From contig NZ_CP110395.1 in assembly GCF_029910215.1 (NCBI RefSeq), forward strand, positions 2,356,001-2,420,000: 64,000 bases of DNA, in the 5' to 3' direction. The notes under the pieces are model-generated. The model saw only the letters and a program-made list of their open reading frames with translations. It did not search any database and was not told where the DNA came from. Below, piece after piece: positions 38,759-48,542 of the stretch. Source of the stretch: Paraburkholderia sp. D15 (GTDB taxonomy: Bacteria; Pseudomonadota; Gammaproteobacteria; Burkholderiales; Burkholderiaceae). Every line of letters begins with the position of its first letter. Within the stretch, counting starts at the first letter, position 1. The position numbers were made by a program, and so were the translations under genes.

Positions 38759-39124
38759 TGCATGTGGCGTGAGGCGCTCGGCGTCGGCGTGCCGGTCACG
38801 CTGATGCGTGCGCGCCGGCTCATGCCGATCCCAACCGTCCCACACTCTGCGCGGCGATGCATGGCTACCCGAGCGCCTGCCGCCCTGCCTGTCACCCTTC
38901 ACGCAAGGCCGCTATACTGAACGACTGCGCCGTGCGCCGGCTTGAACGCGAACGGCGGCGAACCTTCGGCGCCCCGCCCGCCTCGCGCGCGGCACATCGC
39001 GCGCGAAGTCTCGCCGCCCTGGCGCTACCCGGCCGCGCGGCATCGCTCTGACAGCATCGTTGCATCCTCCCGGCAGCGCTTCGAGCGCTCGCTTTTCTTC
39101 CTGCCCCTTGGTTAGACGGACGCT
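38759..39124 (+). other. Intergenic region upstream of pgi, 366 bp
   Basis: No gene, RNA or terminator is evident here. A TATACT hexamer at 38913-38918 is the best -10 candidate for pgi, with a poor -35. The leader to the pgi ATG would be about 200 bases. Confidence 0.3.
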
Positions 39125-40747
39125 ATGACGCAGAACTCGCTCCCCTCCTGGTCCTCGCTGCAATCGCATTACGAGAAGATTCGCGATGCGCATCTGCGCG
39201 ACTGGTTCGCTCCCGAGAACGATCCCGCTCCCACCCGCGCCGAGCGCTTTGCGTTCGCCGGCGGCGGTCTCGCGGCCGACTTCTCGAAGAACCGCATCAC
39301 CGACGAAACCCTGAAGCTGCTCGTGCAACTCGCGCGTGAAGCCGGTGTCGAGAAACGCCGCGACGCGATGTTCGCCGGCGAGGTCGTCAATCCGACCGAA
39401 GGCCGCGCCGCACTGCACACCGCGTTGCGCGCCAGCGACCCGAAGGCGCCGTTCCATGCCGAGGTACAGGCCGAGCGCGCGAAGATGGCCGCGTTCGCCG
39501 ACCAGGTGCGCAGCGGCGCGTGGACCGGCTATACCGGCAAACGCATCCGCTACGTGGTGAACATCGGCATCGGCGGATCGGATCTCGGACCGAAGATGGT
39601 CGTGCATGCGCTGCATCATCTGGCCACGCCGGAGATCACCACGCATTTCGTGTCGAACGTCGATGGCGCCGATCTGTACAACGTGATGCAGCAAATCGAT
39701 CCCGAGGAAACCCTCGCGATCATCGTGTCGAAGACCTTCACCACGCTCGAAACCATGACCAACGCGCGCTCGCTGCGCGACTGGTTCGTCGAGAAGGGTT
39801 GCCCGGAAAGCGCGCTCGCGAAGCACTTCGTCGGCGTGTCGGCGAACCCCGCCGAAGTGGTCAAGTTCGGCATCGCGAAAGAGAACGTGTTCGAGATGTG
39901 GGACTGGGTCGGCGGCCGTTACTCGCTGTGGTCGGCAGTCGGCCTGTCGATCATGATCGCGGTCGGGCCGCGCCAGTTCGACGAACTGCTCGCCGGCGCC
40001 AACGAGATGGACCAGCATTTCCGCGACGCGCCGCTCGAAAAGAATCTGCCGGTGCTGCTCGGCATGATCGGCATCTGGTATCGCAACTTCTTCGGCTCGC
40101 AGAGCTACCTCGTCGCGCCGTATTCGGAAGCGCTGCATTTCCTGCCGTCGTATCTGCAACAGCTCGAAATGGAAAGCAACGGCAAGTCCGCGCGCCTGGA
40201 CGGCGCGATGGTCGACTACCCGACCGCCGCCGTCACCTGGGGCGAGCCGGGCACGAATGGCCAGCACGCGTTCTTCCAGATGCTGCATCAAGGCCCGACG
40301 ATCGTGCCGATCGACTTCATCGCGGTGCTCACGCCGGAACATCCGCTCGCGAGCCATCATCCGAAGCTGCTGGCCAACTGCTTCGCGCAGAGCGAGGCGC
40401 TGATGCTCGGCCGCACGCTCGAGGAAGCGAAGAAAGTGGCCGGCCCGGACAAGCCGGAACTCGCGCCGCATCTGGTGTTTCCGGGCAACCGGCCGACCAG
40501 CACGCTGCTCGTCGACGCGCTCACCGCGCGTTCGCTCGGCGCGCTGATCGCGTTGTACGAGCATAAGGTGCTCGTGCAGGCATCGGTGTGGGACATCAAT
40601 CCGTTCGATCAGTGGGGCGTCGAACTCGGCAAGATCCTCGGCAAGGTGGTCGAGGCCGACTTGACCGCCGCGAGCGTGGATGAGAAGAAGCACGACTCGT
40701 CGACGTCGGCGTTGATCGCGCGCGCGCGGGCGGCGTTGAAGAAGTGA
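39125..40747 (+). CDS. pgi: Glucose-6-phosphate isomerase
   Basis: This is a 540-residue enzyme interconverting glucose-6-phosphate and fructose-6-phosphate. Family signatures are [58 protein letters not shown] and [16 protein letters not shown], which together include the catalytic Glu, His and Lys. The N-terminus is [15 protein letters not shown]. It converges on the ABC ATPase gene across a terminator. Confidence 0.97.
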   Translation: MTQNSLPSWSSLQSHYEKIRDAHLRDWFAPENDPAPTRAERFAFAGGGLAADFSKNRITDETLKLLVQLAREAGVEKRRDAMFAGEVVNPTEGRAALHTALRASDPKAPFHAEVQAERAKMAAFADQVRSGAWTGYTGKRIRYVVNIGIGGSDLGPKMVVHALHHLATPEITTHFVSNVDGADLYNVMQQIDPEETLAIIVSKTFTTLETMTNARSLRDWFVEKGCPESALAKHFVGVSANPAEVVKFGIAKENVFEMWDWVGGRYSLWSAVGLSIMIAVGPRQFDELLAGANEMDQHFRDAPLEKNLPVLLGMIGIWYRNFFGSQSYLVAPYSEALHFLPSYLQQLEMESNGKSARLDGAMVDYPTAAVTWGEPGTNGQHAFFQMLHQGPTIVPIDFIAVLTPEHPLASHHPKLLANCFAQSEALMLGRTLEEAKKVAGPDKPELAPHLVFPGNRPTSTLLVDALTARSLGALIALYEHKVLVQASVWDINPFDQWGVELGKILGKVVEADLTAASVDEKKHDSSTSALIARARAALKK

Positions 40748-40790
40748 GGTCGCGCTTGCTCGCGGAGTACGGTGCGGGTAGGCGGTAATG

Positions 40791-40818
40791 AAAAAAGCGG
40801 GCCCTGTGGGGCCCGCTT
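40791..40818 (-). terminator. Terminator after the ABC ATPase gene
   Basis: A 10-bp stem (AAGCGGGCCC at 40795-40804 with its complement at 40809-40818) and a TGTG loop form the hairpin. The A-run at 40791-40796 gives a U-tract on the minus strand, so it best serves the leftward gene; it may also stop pgi transcription. Confidence 0.8.
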
Positions 40819-40915
40819 TGCTTTGGGTGCTGGCTTTGGGTGCTGGCTTCGTGCGGTCGATCGCGGTGCGCTTTGCGATGCGTTGCACGTTTCGTCGTGC
40901 GTCGCTCGCTGCGCG

Positions 40916-41602
40916 TTACGCCAACCGTCCCGCTTCTATCGTCACCGTCGTATCGCAACGACGCGCAAGCTCGATGTCGTGCGTGACGAGAATCAGCGTC
41001 GCGCCGTTCGCGCGATTCATCTCGAACATCAGGTCGATCACCGCGTGCCCGGTCGCGGCATCGAGACTACCGGTCGGCTCGTCCGCGAACAGAATCGCCG
41101 GGTGCGTGACGAACGCGCGCGCCAACGCCACGCGCTGCTGCTCGCCGCCCGACAGCAGCTTCGGATAATGACCGGTTCGCTGACCGAGTCCCACCTGCTC
41201 CAGCAAACCGCGCGCGCGCGCCGCGGCCTCGCGTGTACCGATGCCACCCTGTAGCTCCAGCGGCAAGGTGACGTTTTCGAGCGCCGTCAAATGCGGCATC
41301 AACTGGAACGACTGGAACACGAACCCGACCGAGCCGCTGCGCAGCGCGGCGCGTTCGTCCTCGCTGAGTTCGCCCAGCTCGCGACCCAGCAACCGAACCG
41401 AGCCCGAACTCGCGCTGTCCAATCCTGCGAGCAAGCCGAGCAGCGTAGACTTGCCTGACCCGGAGGCACCGACGATCGCCACACTGCTGCCCGCATCGAT
41501 AGCAAGATCGATGTTGTCGAGAATCGTCAGTTCGCCCGTCGCATCCCTAACTTTCTTGCACAAACCCCGCACTTCAATGACTGGATCAGTTTTGTTTAGC
41601 AT
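40916..41602 (-). CDS. ABC transporter ATP-binding protein, LolD/YbbA type
   Basis: The protein has 228 residues from the ATG at 41602, giving MLNKTDPVIEVRGL. Walker A is GASGSGKST, the signature is LLSGGEQQRVALARAF and Walker B ILFADEPTGSLD. FVFQSFQLMPHLTALENV is the Q-loop region of the MacB/LolD group. Divergent pairing with a TesA-like esterase is the ybbA-tesA arrangement. The usual ybbP permease is not next to it in this window. Start codons of the two divergent genes nearly touch. Confidence 0.88.
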   Translation of the reverse strand: MLNKTDPVIEVRGLCKKVRDATGELTILDNIDLAIDAGSSVAIVGASGSGKSTLLGLLAGLDSASSGSVRLLGRELGELSEDERAALRSGSVGFVFQSFQLMPHLTALENVTLPLELQGGIGTREAAARARGLLEQVGLGQRTGHYPKLLSGGEQQRVALARAFVTHPAILFADEPTGSLDAATGHAVIDLMFEMNRANGATLILVTHDIELARRCDTTVTIEAGRLA

Positions 41603-41630
41603 GGTGAAGCGTAGGTTGAGAGTGCGCGCC

Positions 41631-42326
41631 ATGACGCCGCGTTTGGCGGCCTCGCGTAAGGCATTCGGCATGGGCCTCGTGGCCGCCGCCGCCCTGGTTT
41701 CGCTTTCGCTGCCCGTCGCGGCGCGTGCCGCCAACACACCGCAAAACGCACCGCAACCGGCGAAGCCGGTGATCGTCGTGCTGGGCGACAGCATCTCCGC
41801 CGAATACGGCCTGCCTCGCGACACGGGCTGGGTCGCGTTGATGCGCCAGCGTCTGGCCGACGAGCGGATCGATTATAGCGTCGCCAATGCGAGCATCAGC
41901 GGCGACACCACGAGCGGCGGACGAGCCCGCCTGCCCGCGCTGATGGAACGGCTGAAGCCGAGCGTCGTGATCGTCGAACTCGGCGCCAACGACGCGTTGC
42001 GCGGCGTGCCGCTCTCCACCACCGACGACAACCTGCGCACGATCATCGAACAGGCGCAGCAAGGTCACGCGAAGGTCGTGCTGGTCGGCATGTACCTACC
42101 GCCTAATTACGGCCCGGACTACACCCAAAAGTTCCATGCGATGTACGGCACGCTGTCGCAGCAATTGCGCGTGCCGCTGGTGCCGTTTCTGCTCGCCGGC
42201 ATCGCGGATAAACCGGACATGTTCCAGGCGGATCAGATGCATCCGACCCAGCAGGCACAGCCAGTGCTACTCAACAACGTGTGGCCTGTGGTTAAGCCGC
42301 TCCTTCGTACAAGTTCGCCGCGCTGA
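41631..42326 (+). CDS. Exported GDSL esterase (TesA-like arylesterase)
   Basis: The protein has 231 residues from the ATG at 41631. The alternative ATG at 41601 would add ten residues (MVKRRLRVRA) and would overlap the divergent ATPase start codon. The signal peptide is KAFGMGLVAAAALVSLSLPV followed by ARAAN. SGNH-hydrolase blocks are GDSISAEYGL (Ser), SGDTTSGGRARL (Gly), ELGANDALRG (Asn) and QMHPTQQAQ (Asp/His). It hydrolyses acyl esters or thioesters in the periplasm. Confidence 0.92.
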   Translation: MTPRLAASRKAFGMGLVAAAALVSLSLPVAARAANTPQNAPQPAKPVIVVLGDSISAEYGLPRDTGWVALMRQRLADERIDYSVANASISGDTTSGGRARLPALMERLKPSVVIVELGANDALRGVPLSTTDDNLRTIIEQAQQGHAKVVLVGMYLPPNYGPDYTQKFHAMYGTLSQQLRVPLVPFLLAGIADKPDMFQADQMHPTQQAQPVLLNNVWPVVKPLLRTSSPR

Positions 42327-42444
42327 AAAGCCAGCTAACAACTTGTTTCCAGAACTTTGGGAACACGGATCCGTAAGGTCGCCTCTGACTCTTTCGTAAT
42401 CCCGTGTAACCCGGCTCGATTCTGAGCGTTTTTGAGGAGATAAC

Positions 42445-42786
42445 GTGAAATACCTACCGTTAATCGCTTTGACCGTGGCAATTTCCGCCTGCGCCGCTCA
42501 ACCGCCCGCGGGCGTCCAGTCTGTCGGTCAAAGCCAGCAACCGCCGAAGGCCGTTGCGACCTGCATCGCGCAGAAGTGGGCTGACGGCTCGCAGCAGCAA
42601 GTCGTCTCGCAAGACACGATGGCCAACGATCAAGCCATGGATGTCTACGTTCCGGGTCAGCAGCCGCCTAACGGCGCCGCCGCCGTGGTGCGCCCGTCGT
42701 ACTCCGGCAAGGGCACGTGGGTGGGTTTCCGCGCGAACGGCGCGGCAGGTAGCGATGCGACCAGCGCGATCAGCGGATGTCTGTGA
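42445..42786 (+). CDS. Small lipoprotein
   Basis: The protein has 113 residues. MKYLPLIALTVAISACAAQ carries a lipobox with C16. The mature part has Cys residues in VATCIAQKW and SGCL that could pair, and VVRPSYSGKGTWVGFR in a probable beta-strand region. GAGGAGA precedes the ATG. I do not recognise the family. A strong terminator follows. Confidence 0.8.
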   Translation: MKYLPLIALTVAISACAAQPPAGVQSVGQSQQPPKAVATCIAQKWADGSQQQVVSQDTMANDQAMDVYVPGQQPPNGAAAVVRPSYSGKGTWVGFRANGAAGSDATSAISGCL

Positions 42787-42816
42787 TCGACAACCTGAAC
42801 GCGTGATCGTTGAATG

Positions 42817-42846
42817 AAAAAGCCCCGCATTTGCGGGGCTTTTTTT
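42817..42846. terminator. Bidirectional terminator between the lipoprotein gene and ppiD
   Basis: AGCCCCGC (42821-42828), loop ATTT and GCGGGGCT (42833-42840) are flanked by A5 and T7, so the hairpin can act on both the rightward lipoprotein gene and the leftward ppiD. Confidence 0.9.
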
Positions 42847-42927
42847 GTGCCGTTTGCGCGTTTTTCCGCGCACGGCATGATGTATAAGCCGGACTACTTC
42901 GCTTACTCGTCTCGCTTATTCGTCTCG

Positions 42928-44868
42928 CTATTCGCCGCCCGATTGCTGCGCGTTGCTGCTGTCGAGCGAGCCGTAGAACTTCACCTTCGAACGCGCCCGC
43001 AGTGCCTGCACGTACGCTTCCGCTTCGGACTGCGACTCGACCTGCGCGATCTGTTGCTGCGCTGCAGCCAGACGCTGCGGATCGATCGACGCACCCGCGA
43101 CCACCGCATTCACGCGATAGATCGCGTAGCCGTCGTCGCCAAGATCGACACCGACGTAGGCCGGCAATTTTTGCGCATCCGCTTTGTAGATTGCACTCAA
43201 TGCCGCCGGCGGCACGCCTTGCGCGTCGTTGCGCGACACCTTCAGCGGCGACGAGAAACCGGTGGTCGCCTTCGACTTCTCGAACTCGGCCAGCTTCGCG
43301 ATTCCGTCCTTGTGCGCCGCATCGTCCGACTGCGCGGCGATCACTTTCTGACGCACCGCGTCCTTGATCGCGTCGAGCGCCGGCACGGCTGCCGCCTTGT
43401 AATCGGTGACGTGCGCCGCGATCAGCGTATTGCCGCCGACGTCGATCGCCTGCGTGTTGTTGCGCGCCGTAACCGAGTCGTTCGCGAACACCGCCGCGAG
43501 GAATTTCGCGTTGTTCAGCGGGCTGTCAGGCGGCAGCTTCGGGTCCGGTTGCGGCGTGACGGTGGCGGTCTGGATCTGCAGCTTGTACTTGTCCGCGGCC
43601 GGTTGCAGGCTCTTCGCCTTTTCGTAGACAAGCGACGTGAAGCCTTCCGAATCGTCGCTGAACACCTTGCTCGCCAACTGCGTCTTCAGGTCCTTCGCGA
43701 TCTGGTCTTTCACGTCGGCGAACGGCTTCGTGACGGCCGGCTTCACATCCGTCACCTTGACGATGTGATAACCGAAATCCGTTTGCACGATGCCGCTGAC
43801 TTCGTCCTTCTTCAGCGCGAACACCGCGTCGTCGAACGCCTTGCCGCCGGCGATCATGCCGGGGCCGAAATAGCCGAGATCGCCACCCTTGGACGCCGAA
43901 CCCGGGTCCTGCGAATTCTGTTGCGCGATCTGCGCGAACTGATCCGGATGCGCCTTGACCTGCGCGAGTACTTCCTCGGCCTTCTGCTTTGCCTTGGCCT
44001 TGTCGGCCGCGCTCGCGTCTTTCGGCGCGGCGATCAGGATGTGGCTCGCGCGCACTTCGCCTTCGGTGCGGTAATGCGCGATGTTGTCGTCGTAGTACTT
44101 CTGCACGTCGGCATCGCTCGGCTGCGTGGAGGCCGCGAGCGTGGCCGGCGACAACACCAGATACTGGATCGTGGCCGTGGCGGGCGTGGCGAACTCGTTC
44201 TTGTGCGCGTCGTAATACGCCTGCACCTGCGCGTCGGTCGGCTGCACCTTCGCCGCATAGTCGCGCGGATGGAACGCGATGCCCTGCACTTCACGCTGCT
44301 GCTCGGCGAGTTCGGTCAGATGCTGCGCGAGCGTCTTCGACGTGAACGCGCTACCTTGAATCGCGGCCGGCAACTGCTGCGTGGCGATGCTGTAGCGCAC
44401 GCGCTCGTCGTATTGATCGGGCGTCATGCCCTGCATGGCGAGCAGTTGCTTGTAACGTTCGACGTCGATCGAACCGTCGGGATTCTTCAGCGACGAAATC
44501 ACCGGGTCGTTCAACAGCACGCGACGCACCGCGTCGTCGGACGCCGTCAGATGCAGGCGCTGCGTTTCGTCGGCCAGCACGCGCTGCTCGATCAGACCGT
44601 CGAGCATTTCGCTGCGGCGCTCGGGCGTATCGAACGACTTCATGTCGAACTGCGCGCCGAGCATCTGACGGGCGCGATCGAGTTGCTGACGCATCGCGTC
44701 GTCATATTCGACGCGCGTGATCTTGTGACCGTTGACGCTCGCGACATTCGCGCTTTCGTCGAAGAAACCGCGGAAGCCCTGAATGCCCACAAAACCCAAC
44801 CCCGGCACAATGACGAGGATGAGCATGAACATCATCAGGCGTTTGTGATTACGGAAAAAATCGAGCAT
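42928..44868 (-). CDS. ppiD: Periplasmic folding chaperone PpiD
   Basis: The protein has 646 residues. MLDFFRNHKRLMMFMLILVIVPGLGFVG, a single N-terminal anchor, is read in two parts here: the basic start and the helix. A SurA-like N-domain and then a parvulin domain (ASHILIAAPKD, FAQIAQQNSQDPGSASKGGD, FGYHIVKVTDVK, about 265-365) follow, with a large C-terminal chaperone part. It sits at the inner membrane and helps secreted proteins leave the Sec channel. It is downstream of the two tRNA genes and hupB on the same strand. Confidence 0.95.
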   Translation of the reverse strand: MLDFFRNHKRLMMFMLILVIVPGLGFVGIQGFRGFFDESANVASVNGHKITRVEYDDAMRQQLDRARQMLGAQFDMKSFDTPERRSEMLDGLIEQRVLADETQRLHLTASDDAVRRVLLNDPVISSLKNPDGSIDVERYKQLLAMQGMTPDQYDERVRYSIATQQLPAAIQGSAFTSKTLAQHLTELAEQQREVQGIAFHPRDYAAKVQPTDAQVQAYYDAHKNEFATPATATIQYLVLSPATLAASTQPSDADVQKYYDDNIAHYRTEGEVRASHILIAAPKDASAADKAKAKQKAEEVLAQVKAHPDQFAQIAQQNSQDPGSASKGGDLGYFGPGMIAGGKAFDDAVFALKKDEVSGIVQTDFGYHIVKVTDVKPAVTKPFADVKDQIAKDLKTQLASKVFSDDSEGFTSLVYEKAKSLQPAADKYKLQIQTATVTPQPDPKLPPDSPLNNAKFLAAVFANDSVTARNNTQAIDVGGNTLIAAHVTDYKAAAVPALDAIKDAVRQKVIAAQSDDAAHKDGIAKLAEFEKSKATTGFSSPLKVSRNDAQGVPPAALSAIYKADAQKLPAYVGVDLGDDGYAIYRVNAVVAGASIDPQRLAAAQQQIAQVESQSEAEAYVQALRARSKVKFYGSLDSSNAQQSGGE

Positions 44869-44915
44869 GCGTGAGGGGTGCCAAAAACAGAACGCCCGAT
44901 CTTACAACAGCGGGC

Positions 44916-44945
44916 AATAAAAAAGGCGAACCGGAGTTCGCCTTT
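44916..44945 (-). terminator. Terminator after tRNA-Asp
   Basis: AAAGGCGAAC (44922-44931), loop CGGA and GTTCGCCTTT (44936-44945) form a 10-bp stem. On the minus strand it is followed by TTTTTTATT, so it ends the tRNA transcript and separates it from ppiD. Confidence 0.85.
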
Positions 44946-44954
44946 CGAGGATAT

Positions 44955-45031
44955 TGGCGGAGTGGACGGGACTCGAACCCGCGACCCCCGGCGTGACAGG
45001 CCGGTATTCTAACCGACTGAACTACCACTCC
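44955..45031 (-). tRNA. tRNA-Asp (GTC)
   Basis: The 77-nt gene reads leftwards. The 7-bp acceptor stem GGAGTGG/CCACTCC, D-arm TAGTTCAGTCGG, anticodon loop CTGTCAC with GTC, T-arm GGGTTCGAGTCCC and an encoded CCA are all present. Confidence 0.97.
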
Positions 45032-45070
45032 TTGTACTGCACTGACCAAGACACAAACCGAACCGGAAAC

Positions 45071-45146
45071 TGGTGGGTGCTGAGAGGCTCGAACTCCCGA
45101 CCTACGCCTTGTAAGGGCGCCGCTCTACCAACTGAGCTAAGCACCC
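45071..45146 (-). tRNA. tRNA-Val (TAC)
   Basis: The 76-nt gene reads leftwards. The acceptor stem GGGTGCT pairs with AGCACCC, the D-arm is TAGCTCAGTTGG, the anticodon loop CTTACAA has TAC, the T-arm is GGGAGTTCGAGCCTC, and CCA is encoded. It lies 39 bp before tRNA-Asp on the same strand. Confidence 0.97.
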
Positions 45147-45248
45147 GCTTCACGATTCAATGTGCCGAATCAGCTCACTGCTTTATGTACTTCGCTGGTA
45201 CTGCTTAACCGCTTTTCTGCTGCTCGACTTCTCAAGCAGCGAAGCCCG

Positions 45249-45521
45249 TCAGTTTAGCGCATCCTTCAGCGCTTTGCCAGGCCTAAATTTAGGAACTTTG
45301 GCCGCCTTGATCTTGATCGCGGCACCGGTGCGCGGATTGCGTCCTGTGCGTGCGGTGCGCTTGCCGACCGCGAACGTGCCGAAACCGACCAAGGTCACCG
45401 AACCGCCCTTCTTCAACGTCCCCTTGACACCACCGATCACTGCATCAAGCGCACGACCCGCCGCCGCCTTCGAAATATCGGCTTGCTGTGCGATGTGATC
45501 GATCAATTCCGTCTTGTTCAT
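45249..45521 (-). CDS. hupB: HU-type nucleoid DNA-binding protein
   Basis: The protein has 90 residues: [27 protein letters not shown] is the helical dimer body, and [20 protein letters not shown] is the DNA-contacting beta-arm signature (each given in part). It bends DNA non-specifically and compacts the nucleoid. A strong sigma-70 promoter lies upstream. The order lon, hupB, ppiD is the classic proteobacterial arrangement, here with two tRNAs between hupB and ppiD. Confidence 0.96.
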   Translation of the reverse strand: MNKTELIDHIAQQADISKAAAGRALDAVIGGVKGTLKKGGSVTLVGFGTFAVGKRTARTGRNPRTGAAIKIKAAKVPKFRPGKALKDALN

Positions 45522-45608
45522 TCCAACCCCCGAGAATGTTTATGGCAATCATGATGGCGCTCGCGGCACCTGGATTCACGCGGCCGGCGGGCAACGCCGG
45601 GCCGACTC

Positions 45609-45637
45609 ATTAGAATTGGCCGAAACCCTTGTGTCAA
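45609..45637 (-). promoter_or_regulatory. Sigma-70 promoter of hupB
   Basis: On the minus strand TTGACA (complement of 45632-45637) is followed after exactly 17 bp by TCTAAT (complement of 45609-45614), matching the -10 at five of six. Transcription would start near 45602, giving a leader of about 80 bases. The rest of the 393-bp gap between hupB and lon holds only the lon terminator. Confidence 0.75.
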
Positions 45638-45834
45638 GCGGGGTTGAGCCTGATTCGAGCGGTTTCGACGGGTGTTGTTCGTCACCAAATCTTGCTGCGA
45701 ATCGATGTACGCGCAACGACTTTTGACACGCGTGACGACGCTGCTCAAAGGTTGGGAAACGCATCGCCACGACGACGCTTGCACGCTCAAATGCAGTACG
45801 ACGCATTCCTGATTCACCGAACCGTACGGGCAAT

Positions 45835-45863
45835 AAAAAACCCGCGGCATAACCGCGGGTTTT
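45835..45863 (-). terminator. Terminator after lon
   Basis: CCCGCGG (45841-45847), loop CATAA and CCGCGGG (45853-45859) form the stem; A6 on the left becomes a U-tract for leftward transcription. It lies 52 bp past the lon stop and separates lon from hupB. Confidence 0.85.
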
Positions 45864-45914
45864 GGGGTGACTCACAGCTTTCGCCGCGAGCCGTTCAAGT
45901 TGCCGATGCTTCGC

Positions 45915-48338
45915 TTAATGCTTCACGACTTCCGTCGCGCCGGCATCCTTGCCGGGTTCTGCTGCGACCGGCGCAGCCGCCTTCGGCTCTTCTTCCGGCA
46001 AAGCCTGCGGCACACGTTCGAGCGCCAGTTCAAGCACCTTGTCGATCCAGCGGACCGGCACGATCTCGATCGCGTTCTTCACGTTGTCCGGAATCTCCGT
46101 CAGATCCTTGACGTTTTCTTCCGGAATCAGCACGAGCTTGATGCCACCGCGATGCGCCGCCAGCAGCTTCTCCTTCAGGCCGCCGATCGGCAGAACCTCG
46201 CCGCGCAACGTGATTTCGCCCGTCATCGCGACATCGGCACGTACCGGAATACCGGTCAATACCGACACCAGCGCGGTCGTCATCGCGATGCCGGCCGAAG
46301 GACCGTCCTTCGGCGTGGCGCCTTCCGGCACGTGGATGTGAATGTCCTGCTTCTCGAACGCCTCGTCCTTAATACCGAGACGGCGGGAGCGCGAACGAAC
46401 CACCGAACGAGCTGCCTCGACCGATTCCTTCATCACGTCGCCGAGCGAACCGGTGCGGATCACGTTGCCCTTACCCGGCATCACCGCGGCTTCGATGGTC
46501 AGCAGATCGCCGCCCACTTCCGTCCACGCGAGACCCGTGACCTGGCCAACCTGATTTTCCTTCGCCGCCAGACCGAAGTCGTACTTACGCACGCCGAGGA
46601 AGGTATCGAGATTGCTGCCGTCGACCTTCACCGCGCCCGCCGCCTTCTTCAGCAGAAGCATCTTCACGACCTTGCGGCAGATCTTCGACACTTCACGCTC
46701 GAGCGAACGCACGCCCGCCTCACGCGTGTAGTAGCGAATGATGTCGCGGATCGCGGTTTCCGTCACATCGACCTCGCCTTCCTTGAGGCCGTTGTTCTTC
46801 TTCTGCTTCGGCAACAGATAACGCTGCGCAATGCTGACCTTCTCGTCTTCCGTGTAACCCGACAGACGGATCACTTCCATCCGGTCGAGCAGCGGCGGCG
46901 GAATGTTCAGCGAGTTCGACGTCGCCACGAACATCACGTCCGACAGATCGAAGTCCACTTCGACGTAGTGATCGGCGAACGTATGGTTCTGTTCCGGATC
47001 GAGCACTTCCAGCAATGCCGACGACGGATCGCCGCGGAAATCCTGACCCATCTTGTCGACTTCGTCGAGCAGGAAGAGCGGATTGCGCACGCCGACCTTG
47101 GTCAGGCTTTGCAGAATCTTGCCGGGCATCGAACCGATGTACGTACGACGGTGGCCGCGAATCTCGGCTTCGTCTCGCACACCGCCGAGCGCCATGCGGA
47201 CGAACTTGCGGTTCGTTGCACGAGCGATCGACTGACCCAGCGACGTCTTACCGACACCCGGAGGCCCAACGAGGCACAGGATCGGCGCTTTCACCTTGTC
47301 GACACGTTGCTGGACCGCGAGATACTCGAGAATACGTTCCTTCACCTTCTCAAGACCGAAGTGGTCCTCGTCGAGCACGCGCTCCGCATTCGAGAGGTCA
47401 TTGTTGACCTTGCTCTTCTTGCGCCACGGCAGCCCGATCAACGTGTCGATGTAGTTGCGCACGACCGTCGCTTCCGCCGACATCGGCGACATCAGCTTGA
47501 GTTTTTTCAGCTCGGCGTCGGCCTTCTTCTTGGCTTCCTTCGGCATGCGGGCAGCGGTGATGCGCTTCTCGAGTTCCTCGAGATCCGCACCTTCCTCGCC
47601 TTCGCCGAGTTCCTTCTGGATCGCCTTGACCTGCTCGTTCAGGTAGTACTCGCGTTGGCTCTTCTCCATCTGGCGCTTCACACGCCCACGGATGCGCTTT
47701 TCGACCTGAAGGATGTCGATCTCGGCTTCGAGCTGCGCGAGCAGATGCTCGAGGCGCTCGATCACCGGGAACATTTCGAGGATGTGCTGTTTCTGGTCGA
47801 GCTTGAGCGGCAGATGCGCCGCAATCGTATCGGCCAGACGACCCGCCTCGTCGATACCCGACAACGACGTCAGGATCTCTGGCGGAATCTTCTTGTTCAG
47901 CTTCACATACTGATCGAACTGCGACACGATCGCGCGGCGCAGCGCTTCGGTTTCAGCGCTGTCGGCGTGGTCGGGTTCGAGCGGCATGACTTCGCACGAG
48001 AACTGCGTTTCCTGTTCTTCGATGGAAAGCGTCTTCGCGCGTTGCAGACCCTCGACGAGCACCTTCACCGTGCCGTCGGGCAGCTTCAGCATTTGCAGGA
48101 TGTTGGCGACACACCCTACTTCGTACATGTCCTTTTCGGTCGGCTCGTCTTTGGCAGCCGTTTTCTGGGCGACGAGCATGATGTGCTTGCCGCCTTCCAT
48201 CGCTGCTTCGAGTGCCTTGATCGACTTCGGGCGGCCTACGAAGAGCGGAATCACCATGTGCGGGAAAACGACTACGTCTCGCAGCGGGAGCAGCGGGAGC
48301 GTAATGCGTTCCGGCGGGAGGAGTTGGGTTCCTGACAT
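45915..48338 (-). CDS. lon: ATP-dependent protease La
   Basis: The protein has 807 residues. An N-terminal substrate domain ([19 protein letters not shown]) is followed by the AAA+ module with Walker [10 protein letters not shown] and [11 protein letters not shown], and the proteolytic domain with [11 protein letters not shown] (catalytic Ser about 681) and [12 protein letters not shown] (Lys about 724). The C-terminal 30 residues are an Ala/Pro/Glu tail. It degrades damaged and regulatory proteins. A sigma-32-like promoter lies upstream. Confidence 0.97.
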   Translation of the reverse strand: MSGTQLLPPERITLPLLPLRDVVVFPHMVIPLFVGRPKSIKALEAAMEGGKHIMLVAQKTAAKDEPTEKDMYEVGCVANILQMLKLPDGTVKVLVEGLQRAKTLSIEEQETQFSCEVMPLEPDHADSAETEALRRAIVSQFDQYVKLNKKIPPEILTSLSGIDEAGRLADTIAAHLPLKLDQKQHILEMFPVIERLEHLLAQLEAEIDILQVEKRIRGRVKRQMEKSQREYYLNEQVKAIQKELGEGEEGADLEELEKRITAARMPKEAKKKADAELKKLKLMSPMSAEATVVRNYIDTLIGLPWRKKSKVNNDLSNAERVLDEDHFGLEKVKERILEYLAVQQRVDKVKAPILCLVGPPGVGKTSLGQSIARATNRKFVRMALGGVRDEAEIRGHRRTYIGSMPGKILQSLTKVGVRNPLFLLDEVDKMGQDFRGDPSSALLEVLDPEQNHTFADHYVEVDFDLSDVMFVATSNSLNIPPPLLDRMEVIRLSGYTEDEKVSIAQRYLLPKQKKNNGLKEGEVDVTETAIRDIIRYYTREAGVRSLEREVSKICRKVVKMLLLKKAAGAVKVDGSNLDTFLGVRKYDFGLAAKENQVGQVTGLAWTEVGGDLLTIEAAVMPGKGNVIRTGSLGDVMKESVEAARSVVRSRSRRLGIKDEAFEKQDIHIHVPEGATPKDGPSAGIAMTTALVSVLTGIPVRADVAMTGEITLRGEVLPIGGLKEKLLAAHRGGIKLVLIPEENVKDLTEIPDNVKNAIEIVPVRWIDKVLELALERVPQALPEEEPKAAAPVAAEPGKDAGATEVVKH

Positions 48339-48373
48339 TTCATTTCCCCATGAGTGGAATCAGTTCGTTCGAT

Positions 48374-48401
48374 AGGTGAGGCCAGCAGAAAATATTGCAA
48401 G
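48374..48401 (-). promoter_or_regulatory. Heat-shock (sigma-32) type promoter of lon
   Basis: On the minus strand CTTGCA (48396-48401) is followed after 14 bp by CCTCACCT (48374-48381). Compared with CTTGAA and CCCCATnT this is five of six and five of seven. The same 14-bp spacing and a near-identical -10 occur upstream of clpP. Confidence 0.5.
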
Positions 48402-48486
48402 CCTCCGCGTGTGGGAAAAGTTCAGTGACTCCGAAGGTTCAATGACTCCATAGTGAAAACAGGCATCGTTGACCACACGATAAACG

Positions 48487-48523
48487 AAAAAAGCCGTTCA
48501 CGTTGCCATGAACGGCTTTTTTT
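48487..48523. terminator. Terminator after clpX
   Basis: AAGCCGTTCA (48491-48500), an 8-base loop and TGAACGGCTT (48509-48518) form a 10-bp stem flanked by A and T runs. It follows the clpX stop by about 20 bp and separates clpX from lon. Confidence 0.88.
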
Positions 48524-48542
48524 GCAGAACACTGAAAGCCGA

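Noticed and set aside
44955..45146. tRNA-linked integration site of a mobile element
   Set aside because: Both tRNAs are intact, flanked by core genes in the usual order, and there is no integrase or repeated tRNA end in the window.
45867..48335. Plus-strand open frame of about 822 codons opposite lon
   Set aside because: Same reason: it mirrors the lon frame, has no ribosome site and no family resemblance.
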